A stretch of 64,000 bases of DNA from Cupriavidus basilensis (GTDB taxonomy: Bacteria > Pseudomonadota > Gammaproteobacteria > Burkholderiales > Burkholderiaceae). The first letter of the stretch is position 1; each line of letters begins with the position of its first letter. The position numbers and the translations under genes were made by a program. Shown in pieces: positions 17,681 through 24,959 of this stretch. The notes beneath the pieces are model-generated. The model was not told where the DNA came from and did no database searches. It saw nothing but the letters and a program-made list of their open reading frames with translations. The stretch is taken from positions 3,286,001-3,350,000 of the forward strand of contig NZ_CP010536.1 of the NCBI RefSeq assembly GCF_000832305.1. Reading direction: 5' to 3'.

Positions 17681-17805
17681 GCTGGACCTCCGAAGGCTGC
17701 CTGACCGTTGTCAGTCGCATACAGCCTGCCGGACCTTACAGACATTTCTGCGTGCCATGTGGTTTCCATGCCGCCTGCCACGCAGCTTTGGATTATGCTT
17801 GCATC

Positions 17806-18510
17806 ATGGCCATCACCCGACAAGATCTCGAAACAGATCGGCTGCGTGCTTCTCTTTGCAGCACGCCGGTGGCTTCCTCGCTACTTCCCGAAGAAGCTTT
17901 CGAGCGTTCTCTGCGCGCGACGCTGGACCAGCGGCCGGATACGCCTGGGCTGGCCGGCGATGTCCTGCTGTTCGGCTATGGCTCGCTGATCTGGAACCCG
18001 ATGGTGATACACACGGACCGCCAGCTGGCTACCGTGCATGGCTACCACCGCGGCTTCTACCTGTACTCGCGCATCAACCGCGGCACCTGGGACGACCCGG
18101 GCCTGGTGCTCGCGCTGGACCGCGGCGGCTCGTGCCAGGGCGTCGTCTTCCGCATCCCCCATCACATGATCGAGCAGGAATTCCGCCTGCTGTGGCGCCG
18201 CGAGATGCTGACCGGCGCCTACCACCCCCGCTGGCTCAATGTGAAGATGAACGGCAGCCCGCGGCAGCGCGCCCTGGCCTTCGTGATGAACCGCGGGCAC
18301 GAAGCCTATGCCGGACGCTTGCCGGACGACCGCGTGGTGGCCTGCCTGCGCCACGCCTGTGGCCTGTATGGCCCGGCCCGCGAGTACCTGCAACAGACGC
18401 TGCTTGGCCTTGCCACCAACGGGGTCGACGATCCCTACCTGGGCCGGCTCTGGCGCCGGCTGCAGGATACGGATGCCACGGCCGCACAGGCTGTCAGCGA
18501 ACCCGCCTGA
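17806..18510 (+). CDS. ChaC-family gamma-glutamylcyclotransferase
   Basis: This 234-residue protein belongs to the ChaC family, which cleaves glutathione to 5-oxoproline and Cys-Gly. The substrate-binding FGYGSLIWNP motif lies near residue 52-61, and the region GVVFRIP..EFRLLWRREML carries the expected catalytic glutamate. The RALAFVMNRGHEAYAGRLPDD segment is also conserved. The start at 17806 begins AITRQDLETDRLRASL; upstream in-frame codons lack similarity. The ankyrin gene starts 16 bases downstream, so they may share a transcript. Confidence 0.9.
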   Translation: MAITRQDLETDRLRASLCSTPVASSLLPEEAFERSLRATLDQRPDTPGLAGDVLLFGYGSLIWNPMVIHTDRQLATVHGYHRGFYLYSRINRGTWDDPGLVLALDRGGSCQGVVFRIPHHMIEQEFRLLWRREMLTGAYHPRWLNVKMNGSPRQRALAFVMNRGHEAYAGRLPDDRVVACLRHACGLYGPAREYLQQTLLGLATNGVDDPYLGRLWRRLQDTDATAAQAVSEPA

Positions 18511-18526
18511 CCCAGGATCGACCAGG

Positions 18527-19330
18527 ATGCCACGCCCTGCTGCCCGCCCCCGCCGACTGGTGCTTGCTGAAGTGCTGGGGCTGACCGGCTTGCTGATGGG
18601 CGGCGCGCTGCTGGCCGGCCCCGGCGGATCGACGCTGGCCGCGCGCCCTGCCGGCAACGGCCCGGCCCAGTCATCGCCGCGCTCGCACGGGCAAGGCGCC
18701 GCGGGCTCCGCCGCTGCCGCGCACGATAGCGTTGGCGGGCTCGACCGCAATCTCCTTGCCGCGGCAACGCTGGGAGATCTCGAACTGGTCAAGCGCTTGC
18801 TGGCTTCGGGCGCTTCCGCCCAGGCCGCCGACGAACGCGGCCGCAGTGCCTTGCTGGTGGCGGTCTACAGCCGCCATACCGAGGTTGCCAAGGCACTGGT
18901 GGCGGCCGGCGCCGATGTCAACCGCAAGGACATGGAATCCAACAGCCCCTTCCTGCTGGCCGCGGCCACCGGGCAGCTTGAGCTGGTGCAGCAGGCACTG
19001 GCGCATGGCGCCGATCTCAACAGCACGGACAGCTACGACAACACCGCCCTGATCGCCGCGTGCGAGCATGGCAATACCGAAGTGGTGAAGGTGTTGTTGA
19101 AAGCCGGCGTGGCGGTCGACCATATCAATCGCCAGGGCTGGACCGCGTTGCTGGAGACCATCGTCATGGGCGATGGCAGCGCGCGGTATGAAGACACCGT
19201 GCAGTTGCTGCTGGATGCGGGCGCGGACGCCAACCTTGCCGACCGGGATGGCACCACCCCGACCCGGCACGCCCGCGAGCGCAGCTACAAGACCATGGTG
19301 AAGATGCTGGTGCGCGTGCGCGGGCACTGA
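18527..19330 (+). CDS. Ankyrin-repeat protein with N-terminal signal/anchor
   Basis: This 267-residue protein has a basic N-terminus and a hydrophobic segment near residues 11-32, then a low-complexity Ala/Gly/Ser linker. About five ankyrin repeats follow from residue 75 to the end, recognisable by phrases such as GRSALLVAVYSRHTEVAKALVAAGADVN and DNTALIAACEHGNTEVVKVLLKAGVAVD. Such proteins mediate protein contacts, and the N-terminal signal places this one in the periplasm or anchored in the inner membrane. No enzymatic domain is visible. It ends just before a hairpin shared with the convergent acyl-CoA ligase gene. Confidence 0.88.
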   Translation: MPRPAARPRRLVLAEVLGLTGLLMGGALLAGPGGSTLAARPAGNGPAQSSPRSHGQGAAGSAAAAHDSVGGLDRNLLAAATLGDLELVKRLLASGASAQAADERGRSALLVAVYSRHTEVAKALVAAGADVNRKDMESNSPFLLAAATGQLELVQQALAHGADLNSTDSYDNTALIAACEHGNTEVVKVLLKAGVAVDHINRQGWTALLETIVMGDGSARYEDTVQLLLDAGADANLADRDGTTPTRHARERSYKTMVKMLVRVRGH

Positions 19331-19352
19331 CGCGGGCACGGATGTGCCCGCG
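19331..19352. terminator. Terminator hairpin between convergent genes
   Basis: A nine-base-pair stem CGCGGGCAC/GTGCCCGCG with a GGAT loop begins right after the ankyrin-gene stop and lies between it and the convergent ligase gene. It lacks a T-run. Confidence 0.55.
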
Positions 19353-19387
19353 CATCCCGCTGACGCAACGCTATCCGCTCAGGCCAC

Positions 19388-21103
19388 TCAGGCCGCCGGC
19401 TTCGACTCCGCGCTGCGCGCGTTCTCGCTTTCCTGCAGCGCGCGCCACATCACCTTGCCCGTGCCCGACTTGGGCAGCGCGTCGACAAACTCCACCACGC
19501 GAGGGTACTTGTAGGCCGCCATGTTTTCCTTGGCCCATTCGATGATTTCCTCGGGCGTGGTCTTGCCCTTGGCATGCGTCTTGAGCACCACCACCGCCTT
19601 CACGGTTTCGCCCCGATAGGCATCGCGCGTGCCGATGATGCAGGCCTCTTGCACGTCGGGATGCTTGTACAGCAGGTTCTCCACCTCTGCCGGCCACACC
19701 TTGAAGCCCGACGCGTTGATCATGCGCTTGAGCCGGTCGGTGATGAAGTAGTAGCCCTCTTCGTCCATGCGGCCCAGATCGCCGGTGCGGAAGTAGGTCT
19801 TGCCATCGAACTCGATGAAGGCATCGCGCGTGGCATCCGGCTTGCCCCAGTAGCCCTTGAACACCTGCGGGCCGCACACGATGATCTCGCCAGTCTCGTT
19901 GAGCGCCACTTCCTTGAGCGTGACCGGATCGATCACGCGCGCGTCGGTATTGAAGGTGGGCACGCCCAGGCACTGCAGCTTGGGGCGGTCGACCGGATTG
20001 CTGTGGGTCGGCGCCATGGTCTCGGACAGGCCATAGCCTTCAACGTAGTTAAGGCCGAACTGCTGCTTCAGGCGCTGCGCTACCGCCTGCGGCATGGCCG
20101 CGCCGCCGCCGCCGATATAGCGCAGGCTCGACAGGTCGAACTGGTCCAGGTTCGGGCTGCCCAGGAAGTCGATCACCATGGTCGGGATATTGGTCCAGTG
20201 CGTGATCTGGAAGCGCGAGATCAGCCGGCCCGCGACTTCGCGGTCCCAGCGCGGCAGCATCACCACGGTAGCGCCGCTGTAGATCGGGCCGTTCATGCCG
20301 TACTGCATGCCGGTCACGTGGAACAGCGGCAGCACCGCCAGGATCGTCGATTCGGCGCCGCTGCCGCTCCAAATGCCGCCGCCGATCGCGTTATGCATGA
20401 CGGAGCGGTGGGTGTGGATGCAACCCTTGGGAAAGCCGGTGGTGCCCGAGGTATAGGGCATCACCGCCATATCGTCCGGGCCCGCGGTATGCGGCCCAGG
20501 CACCAGTTGCGCGGCAAGCGCATCGGCCCAGGGGGTGGCGCCGGCCGGCAGCGGATGCTGTGTGGTCAGCCAGGCGCCCGGCGCGTCTTCGGGGTTCTCG
20601 TAGCTGGCCGGCAGCGCATCGCTGTATTGCGTGACCAGCAGGTGCTGCAGGCGCTGCTCGGGCGGCAACTCGTTATTGGCCTGCTCGGCGCCCATGGCCA
20701 GATCCGCGCTGCAGATCGCCACGCTGGCCTGCGCGTCAGTGATGTAGTGCTTGAACTCCTCAGTCCTGTTCATCGGATTGACCGGCACGACCACGGCATC
20801 CGCGCGCAGGATCGCGTAATAGGCAATGATGAACTGCGGGCAGTTCTGCATATACAGCAGCACCCGGTCGCCCTTCTTCACGCCGGCCTTTTGCTGCAGC
20901 CAGCCCGCCATGGCGCTGGCCTGGGCTTCCAGCGCCCGGAAGGTGATGGCGTTGCCGAAATACCGGATGGCCGCCTTGTCGGCGTAGCGATGGGCGGAGA
21001 CCACCAGGTTGTACCAGAGCGACGTCTCCGGCAGCACGATCTTGGTGGGCGCGCGCTTGGGCCAGAACTGGAAATGCGGGCGCGCGGGCTGGGGGGTCTG
21101 CAT
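19388..21103 (-). CDS. Medium/long-chain acyl-CoA ligase (AMP-forming)
   Basis: This 571-residue protein is an AMP-forming acyl-CoA synthetase that activates a carboxylic acid through an acyl-adenylate. The P-loop-like YTSGTTGFPKG lies near residue 222-232. GYGLSET follows in the middle, then YFRTGDLG and a C-terminal lysine in LPKSGTGKVMWR, the usual catalytic Lys. Similarity suggests a fatty acid or related substrate. A palindrome upstream (21196-21207) could be a TetR-type operator. It is monocistronic as far as can be seen, divergent from a thioredoxin gene. Confidence 0.9.
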   Translation of the reverse strand: MQTPQPARPHFQFWPKRAPTKIVLPETSLWYNLVVSAHRYADKAAIRYFGNAITFRALEAQASAMAGWLQQKAGVKKGDRVLLYMQNCPQFIIAYYAILRADAVVVPVNPMNRTEEFKHYITDAQASVAICSADLAMGAEQANNELPPEQRLQHLLVTQYSDALPASYENPEDAPGAWLTTQHPLPAGATPWADALAAQLVPGPHTAGPDDMAVMPYTSGTTGFPKGCIHTHRSVMHNAIGGGIWSGSGAESTILAVLPLFHVTGMQYGMNGPIYSGATVVMLPRWDREVAGRLISRFQITHWTNIPTMVIDFLGSPNLDQFDLSSLRYIGGGGAAMPQAVAQRLKQQFGLNYVEGYGLSETMAPTHSNPVDRPKLQCLGVPTFNTDARVIDPVTLKEVALNETGEIIVCGPQVFKGYWGKPDATRDAFIEFDGKTYFRTGDLGRMDEEGYYFITDRLKRMINASGFKVWPAEVENLLYKHPDVQEACIIGTRDAYRGETVKAVVVLKTHAKGKTTPEEIIEWAKENMAAYKYPRVVEFVDALPKSGTGKVMWRALQESENARSAESKPAA

Positions 21104-21195
21104 AAAGGTCTCCTGTGCGGTCTATCCGACCTGGTCTTGGATGCGAGGCGAGAGATGAATTTGTCGAAACCAACAATCAGTCAAGCAATATAACC

Positions 21196-21207
21196 GAACG
21201 ACCGTTC
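21196..21207. promoter_or_regulatory. Palindromic operator candidate GAACG-AC-CGTTC
   Basis: GAACG and CGTTC form an inverted repeat with a two-base centre, in the AT-richer stretch between the divergent acyl-CoA ligase and thioredoxin genes. The shape resembles operators of TetR-family fatty-acid or amino-acid catabolism regulators. No cognate regulator gene is adjacent. Confidence 0.4.
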
Positions 21208-21363
21208 TTTTTTCAATCCATCGCTTACCCTTGCCTGCGCCGGCATCCACGCCGCGCGGCGTGCAAAGGTTGCATTCGGCGGGGCGGTCCCAATATGAAA
21301 GAGAAGACGTCGTTGCGCGAGTGGAGCCTTTCGCGCGGGCGTTCCACACTCCGAGGCCAAGCC

Positions 21364-22209
21364 ATGAGCGACGTAACCCTGCAGAATTTTGACGCCGACG
21401 TGATCGAGACGTCGCGCCACATCCCCGTGCTGGTGGATTTCTGGGCACCGTGGTGTGGCCCTTGCCGCACCTTGGGGCCGATGCTGGAAAAGCTTGAGGG
21501 CGAAGCGGCCAGCAAATGGCGGCTGGCCAAGGTGAACGTGGATGAGAACCAGGAGCTGGCATCGCATTTCGGCGTGCGCAGCATTCCCCACGTGGTGGCG
21601 TTCGCCGATGGCCAGGCGGTGGACCAGTTCATCGGCGTGCTGCCGGAATCCGGGCTGCGCGAGTTTATTGCCCGGGTAATGCCCGACCCGGGCAGGGTGG
21701 CCCTGCGTGCTGCCCGCGACGCTGCCGGCGCGGGCGACCGCGAGGCGGCCAGGTCGGCGTTCCAGGCGGCACTGGCGTTCGATCCTGGCTTCGATGCCGC
21801 TCGCCTTGAATACATCGGCTTCCTGCTGGACGAGGATGCGCTGGACCAGGCCCAGCCGGAGTTCGGCATGTTGTCTCCCAACGCGGCCCAGGAGGACGGC
21901 TACGCTGCGCTGCGCACCCGGATCGAGGCCATGCGCGGTGCCTCGGACCTGCCCGACGCGGCGACCCTGGCGGCCCGTGTCGCCGACGCCCCCGGTGACC
22001 TGCAGGCGCGGCTGGACCTGGCGCGCGCGCTGATCGCGCATCGGCAATATGAGCCGGCGCTGGAGCAACTGCTGGCCATCGCGCGCACGGATCGCACCTT
22101 CGAGGACGATATCGGCCGCACGGCCATGCTGTCGGTATTCAAGCTGATGAGCGACCAGCCCGACGTGGTGTCGCGCTATCGCCGGCTGCTGGCCTCGGCG
22201 CTCAATTAA
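21364..22209 (+). CDS. CnoX/YbbN-like thioredoxin with TPR domain
   Basis: This 281-residue protein combines an N-terminal thioredoxin domain with a C-terminal tetratricopeptide-like helical domain, as in YbbN/CnoX. The active site is FWAPWCGPCRTLGP with Cys31 and Cys34 intact, unlike the Escherichia coli YbbN, which has lost one of the pair. The family acts as a chaperone-holdase and redox partner in the cytoplasm. The start at 21364 fits the normal beginning SDVTLQNFDADVIE; the frame is open upstream but not conserved. It is followed by an intrinsic terminator. Confidence 0.9.
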   Translation: MSDVTLQNFDADVIETSRHIPVLVDFWAPWCGPCRTLGPMLEKLEGEAASKWRLAKVNVDENQELASHFGVRSIPHVVAFADGQAVDQFIGVLPESGLREFIARVMPDPGRVALRAARDAAGAGDREAARSAFQAALAFDPGFDAARLEYIGFLLDEDALDQAQPEFGMLSPNAAQEDGYAALRTRIEAMRGASDLPDAATLAARVADAPGDLQARLDLARALIAHRQYEPALEQLLAIARTDRTFEDDIGRTAMLSVFKLMSDQPDVVSRYRRLLASALN

Positions 22210-22224
22210 ACTGGCGGGTGAACG

Positions 22225-22250
22225 CGGCGGGCCGGGCCCGCCGTTTTATT
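22225..22250 (+). terminator. Intrinsic terminator after the thioredoxin gene
   Basis: An eight-base-pair CGGCGGGC/GCCCGCCG stem with a three-base loop is followed by TTTTATTT, 15 bases after the stop codon. Confidence 0.8.
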
Positions 22251-22274
22251 TCCCTGCAACCGCCCTGCTCCACC

Positions 22275-22664
22275 GTGACTGCCTCCCCGCCCCGCCTGAT
22301 CGACTTCCAGACCGACCCCGAACCGCTTCCGAGCCACGATCGCCCACGCCCGGAACGGCTGGTTGCCGGCAACCCGGACCGCACCACCTGGACGCACTAC
22401 AGCGCCAGCCAGGGCGATTTCGATTGCGGCATCTGGGCTTGCGAGCCGGGCGCGTGGCGCATTGCGTTTCCGGCTGGCAAGGAGGAGTTTTTCCATGTCA
22501 TCAGCGGCCGCCTGCGCATCAGCGACGACGCGGGAAACGCCCATGAATTCGGGCCCGGCGACGCCTGCGTGATCCCAGCCGGCTTCACCGGCCTGTTCGA
22601 GGTGCTCGAACCGGTGCGCAAGCACTTTGTCGTGCTGGACCGGGCTGCCGCCGACGCAATTTAG
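22275..22664 (+). CDS. Cupin-domain protein
   Basis: This roughly 129-residue protein is a single cupin domain of the small DUF861-like kind. Conserved elements are the RTTWTHYSASQGDFDCGIWACEPGAWRI start and the EEFFHVISGRLRISDDAGNAHEFGPGDACVIPAGF stretch. The latter holds the cupin motifs and possible metal ligands His and Glu. The start is uncertain: a GTG at 22275 places the gene after the terminator hairpin, while an earlier in-frame ATG lies at 22218, before it. Function is unknown; close relatives are annotated as sugar- or ureidoglycolate-like cupins without proof. Confidence 0.78.
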   Translation: MTASPPRLIDFQTDPEPLPSHDRPRPERLVAGNPDRTTWTHYSASQGDFDCGIWACEPGAWRIAFPAGKEEFFHVISGRLRISDDAGNAHEFGPGDACVIPAGFTGLFEVLEPVRKHFVVLDRAAADAI

Positions 22665-22669
22665 GCAAT

Positions 22670-23119
22670 CTAGGCCATCTGGCCCGCCTGCTCCGGCGGC
22701 GCCTCGATCAGGCTGAAGCCGTTCTCGCGCATGTGGTTGACCATCATCGCGTCCATCCCCTTCACATGCTGGTCGAACCAGCCGGGCAACTCCGACAAGA
22801 GCCGTCGGCCCAGCGCCAGGTCGCCCTCGGCCACCTTGTCGCGCACCGCGCCGGCCACCGCCAGCACCTGCTCGTGCTCGCCGCGGTGGCAATGCTGCGG
22901 GCCGAAGGCCATCGCCTCCATCCACGCTTCCTCCTGGCCGAAATGATGGCGGGTATGGTCGATCCACGCGTCCAGGGCTGCCAGGAAGCCCGCATCGTCG
23001 GCGCGCGTGGCGGCGTCCAGCAGTTGGACGAATTCGGCGTGGGTGGCATCGGTGACCGGCTCGCCCAGCAGCAGGTCGGGGGCCAGCGTGGCGGTGCCGG
23101 TCAAAGAGGAATCGGTCAT
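22670..23119 (-). CDS. Bacteriohemerythrin-type protein
   Basis: This 149-residue protein is a hemerythrin, a four-helix bundle that binds a di-iron centre and oxygen. The histidine and carboxylate ligands appear in order in ATHAEFVQLLD, DHTRHHFGQEEAWM, HRGEHEQVL and WFDQHVKGMDAMM. It starts TDSSLTGTATLAPDLLLGEPVTDATHAEF. The start at 23119 is set by similarity; no strong ribosome binding site is seen. It is convergent with the cupin gene and divergent from the P-loop kinase gene. Likely roles are oxygen or iron sensing and storage, or protection against nitric oxide. Confidence 0.88.
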   Translation of the reverse strand: MTDSSLTGTATLAPDLLLGEPVTDATHAEFVQLLDAATRADDAGFLAALDAWIDHTRHHFGQEEAWMEAMAFGPQHCHRGEHEQVLAVAGAVRDKVAEGDLALGRRLLSELPGWFDQHVKGMDAMMVNHMRENGFSLIEAPPEQAGQMA

Positions 23120-23276
23120 ATCGGGGGGAACAATATCGCGAAAACCGCAAGGATACCGAATCCGCGGCGGCCCGGACTGATCCAGGACAAACCACAGCGC
23201 CGCCAAGGACGGCGGCACGCGCAGGGTATGCTCAAGGCTGGCTCCATCACTGCACCAGGCTGATCCCTGGCTTCCC

Positions 23277-23855
23277 ATGCCCCGACTGCTCTTCTTCTGC
23301 GGCCATGCCGGCACCGGCAAGACCACCCTGGCCCACCGCCTGATCGGCCCACTGATGCAGGTCACCGGCGAGCCGTTCTGCCTGCTCGACAAGGACACGC
23401 TCTACGGCGGATACAGCGCCGCGGCAATGGGCGCGCTGACCGGCGACCCGAACGACCGCGACAGCCCGACCTACCTCAAGTACCTGCGCAATGCGGAATA
23501 TGATGGCCTGCTGGATACCGCGCGGGAGAACCTCGCCCTGGGCATCAGCGTGATCGTGGTGGGCCCGCTATCGCGCGAGGTGCGCGACCACCTGCTGCAC
23601 GATCCCAAATGGCTGCGCGTGCCCGCCGGCACCATCGTGCGCACCCTGTGGGTGCACCTGCCGGAGGACGAGGCGCATGCGCGCATCGTCAAGCGCGCCA
23701 ATCCCAACGATGCCTACAAGCTGGCGCACTGGGACGATTACCGCACCCGGCGCTTCATGCCCGAGCCAGCGCAGTACCCCGAGTTGGCCTACTTCGACAA
23801 TACGGCGCCGGACGACGCCGCGCTGAACGCGCTGCTGGCCACGCTCGCGGCGTAG
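23277..23855 (+). CDS. P-loop kinase-like ATPase (AAA)
   Basis: This 192-residue protein carries a Walker A motif GHAGTGKTT at residues 9-17 and a compact nucleoside/shikimate-kinase-like architecture. A conserved LLDKDTLYGGYSAAAMG segment follows, with VIVVGPLSREVRD further on and a basic lid region ARIVKRANPNDAYKLAHWDDY. It resembles the ATP-binding kinases of the zeta-toxin/gluconate kinase superfamily, but the substrate is not clear. It is convergent with TcdA and divergent from the hemerythrin gene. Confidence 0.82.
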   Translation: MPRLLFFCGHAGTGKTTLAHRLIGPLMQVTGEPFCLLDKDTLYGGYSAAAMGALTGDPNDRDSPTYLKYLRNAEYDGLLDTARENLALGISVIVVGPLSREVRDHLLHDPKWLRVPAGTIVRTLWVHLPEDEAHARIVKRANPNDAYKLAHWDDYRTRRFMPEPAQYPELAYFDNTAPDDAALNALLATLAA

Positions 23856-23871
23856 CCAGCCGCCGCGATGC

Positions 23872-24771
23872 TCATTCCGGCGCCGTGGAAACGTCCGGCG
23901 CCGTGAGGGCGGCCAGCACGCTGGACGCCGCCACCATGCCGAACACCGCGGTGACCGCCACCGAGGAGCCGAAGCCGGCGCAGGCCAGCCCCTGCGGGCC
24001 GGCCGAGGCGCCTGGCGCGGCTTGCGGGGCCTCGTCGATCTCGCAGGACTGCTGCTCGGGCTCCGGATAGCGCAGCGGCTCGTCGGAGAAGACCGCGTCG
24101 ATGCCGAACTTGCGCTTGGGGTTGCGCGGCCAGCCCCAGTCCTTGCGCAGGGTGGAGCGCACCTTGGCCAGCAGCGGATCCTGCACGGTGCGGGAGAAAT
24201 CCACCACGCGGATGCGGGTCGGGTCGAGCTGGCCGCCGGCGCCGCCGCAGGTGATGATGCGCCGGCCCACGCGGCGTGCCCAGCCCAGCATGGCGATCTT
24301 GACCTTGACCGAGTCGATCGCATCAATGATGTAGTCGTGCCCGTCGAGCAGTTCGACCAGATTCTCCGGGGTCACGAAATCGTCCACCTCGGTCACCCGG
24401 CAGCGCGGGTTGATCTGCACCATGCGCTCCGCCATGGCCTGCACCTTGGCGCGGCCATAGGCGTCGCCCAGCGCGTGGATCTGGCGGTTGGTATTGGACA
24501 CCGCGATATGGTCCAGATCGATCAGCGTGACACGGCCGACCGCATTGCGCGCCAGCGCCTCGGCTGCCCAGCTGCCCACCCCGCCGATGCCGACCACGCA
24601 AACGCTGGCCGCCTCCAGCCGCGCCAGGCCCGCCGCTCCATACAGGCGCGCCACGCCACCGAAGCGCCGGTGGTAGTCGTCATCCTCCGGGCTCTCGTGG
24701 GTAAGGGCCGGCGGCAGTTGCGCCAGCTCCGGTTCCGGCTGGGTGGAGGTTGCGGGGACGGAGTTGCTCAT
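23872..24771 (-). CDS. tcdA: tRNA threonylcarbamoyladenosine dehydratase (TcdA/CsdL)
   Basis: This 299-residue E1-like ATP-dependent enzyme cyclises tRNA threonylcarbamoyladenosine at position 37 to its cyclic form. The nucleotide-binding GIGGVGSWAAEALARNAVG lies near residue 62-80, followed by the DLDHIAVSNTNRQ loop with its key Asp, and the DYIIDAIDSVKVKI segment. The CGGAGGQLDPTRIRVVDFSRT motif and a hydrophobic C-terminal tail are also typical of TcdA. It is divergent from the AsmA gene; about 190 bases separate them. Confidence 0.92.
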   Translation of the reverse strand: MSNSVPATSTQPEPELAQLPPALTHESPEDDDYHRRFGGVARLYGAAGLARLEAASVCVVGIGGVGSWAAEALARNAVGRVTLIDLDHIAVSNTNRQIHALGDAYGRAKVQAMAERMVQINPRCRVTEVDDFVTPENLVELLDGHDYIIDAIDSVKVKIAMLGWARRVGRRIITCGGAGGQLDPTRIRVVDFSRTVQDPLLAKVRSTLRKDWGWPRNPKRKFGIDAVFSDEPLRYPEPEQQSCEIDEAPQAAPGASAGPQGLACAGFGSSVAVTAVFGMVAASSVLAALTAPDVSTAPE

Positions 24772-24959
24772 TTCTACGCTCGAAGCTGGCTGAATTGGAG
24801 GACACTGCGGGGGAAAAGCGCGCGTTGCCGCACCTTGTCAGCCAGGCGCCGACAGGGGAGCGGGGCGCGCAACTATACAATACCCATAGCAGTGGTTCGA
24901 CCGCCGCATTGTCTCGCAGAGCGCGCACGGCTGCCGGCGCCAACCAGGAAACCGATCCC

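Noticed and set aside
22218..22274. Upstream ATG for the cupin gene at 22218
   Set aside because: It lies ahead of the intrinsic terminator of the preceding gene, so the start would be cut from the transcript.
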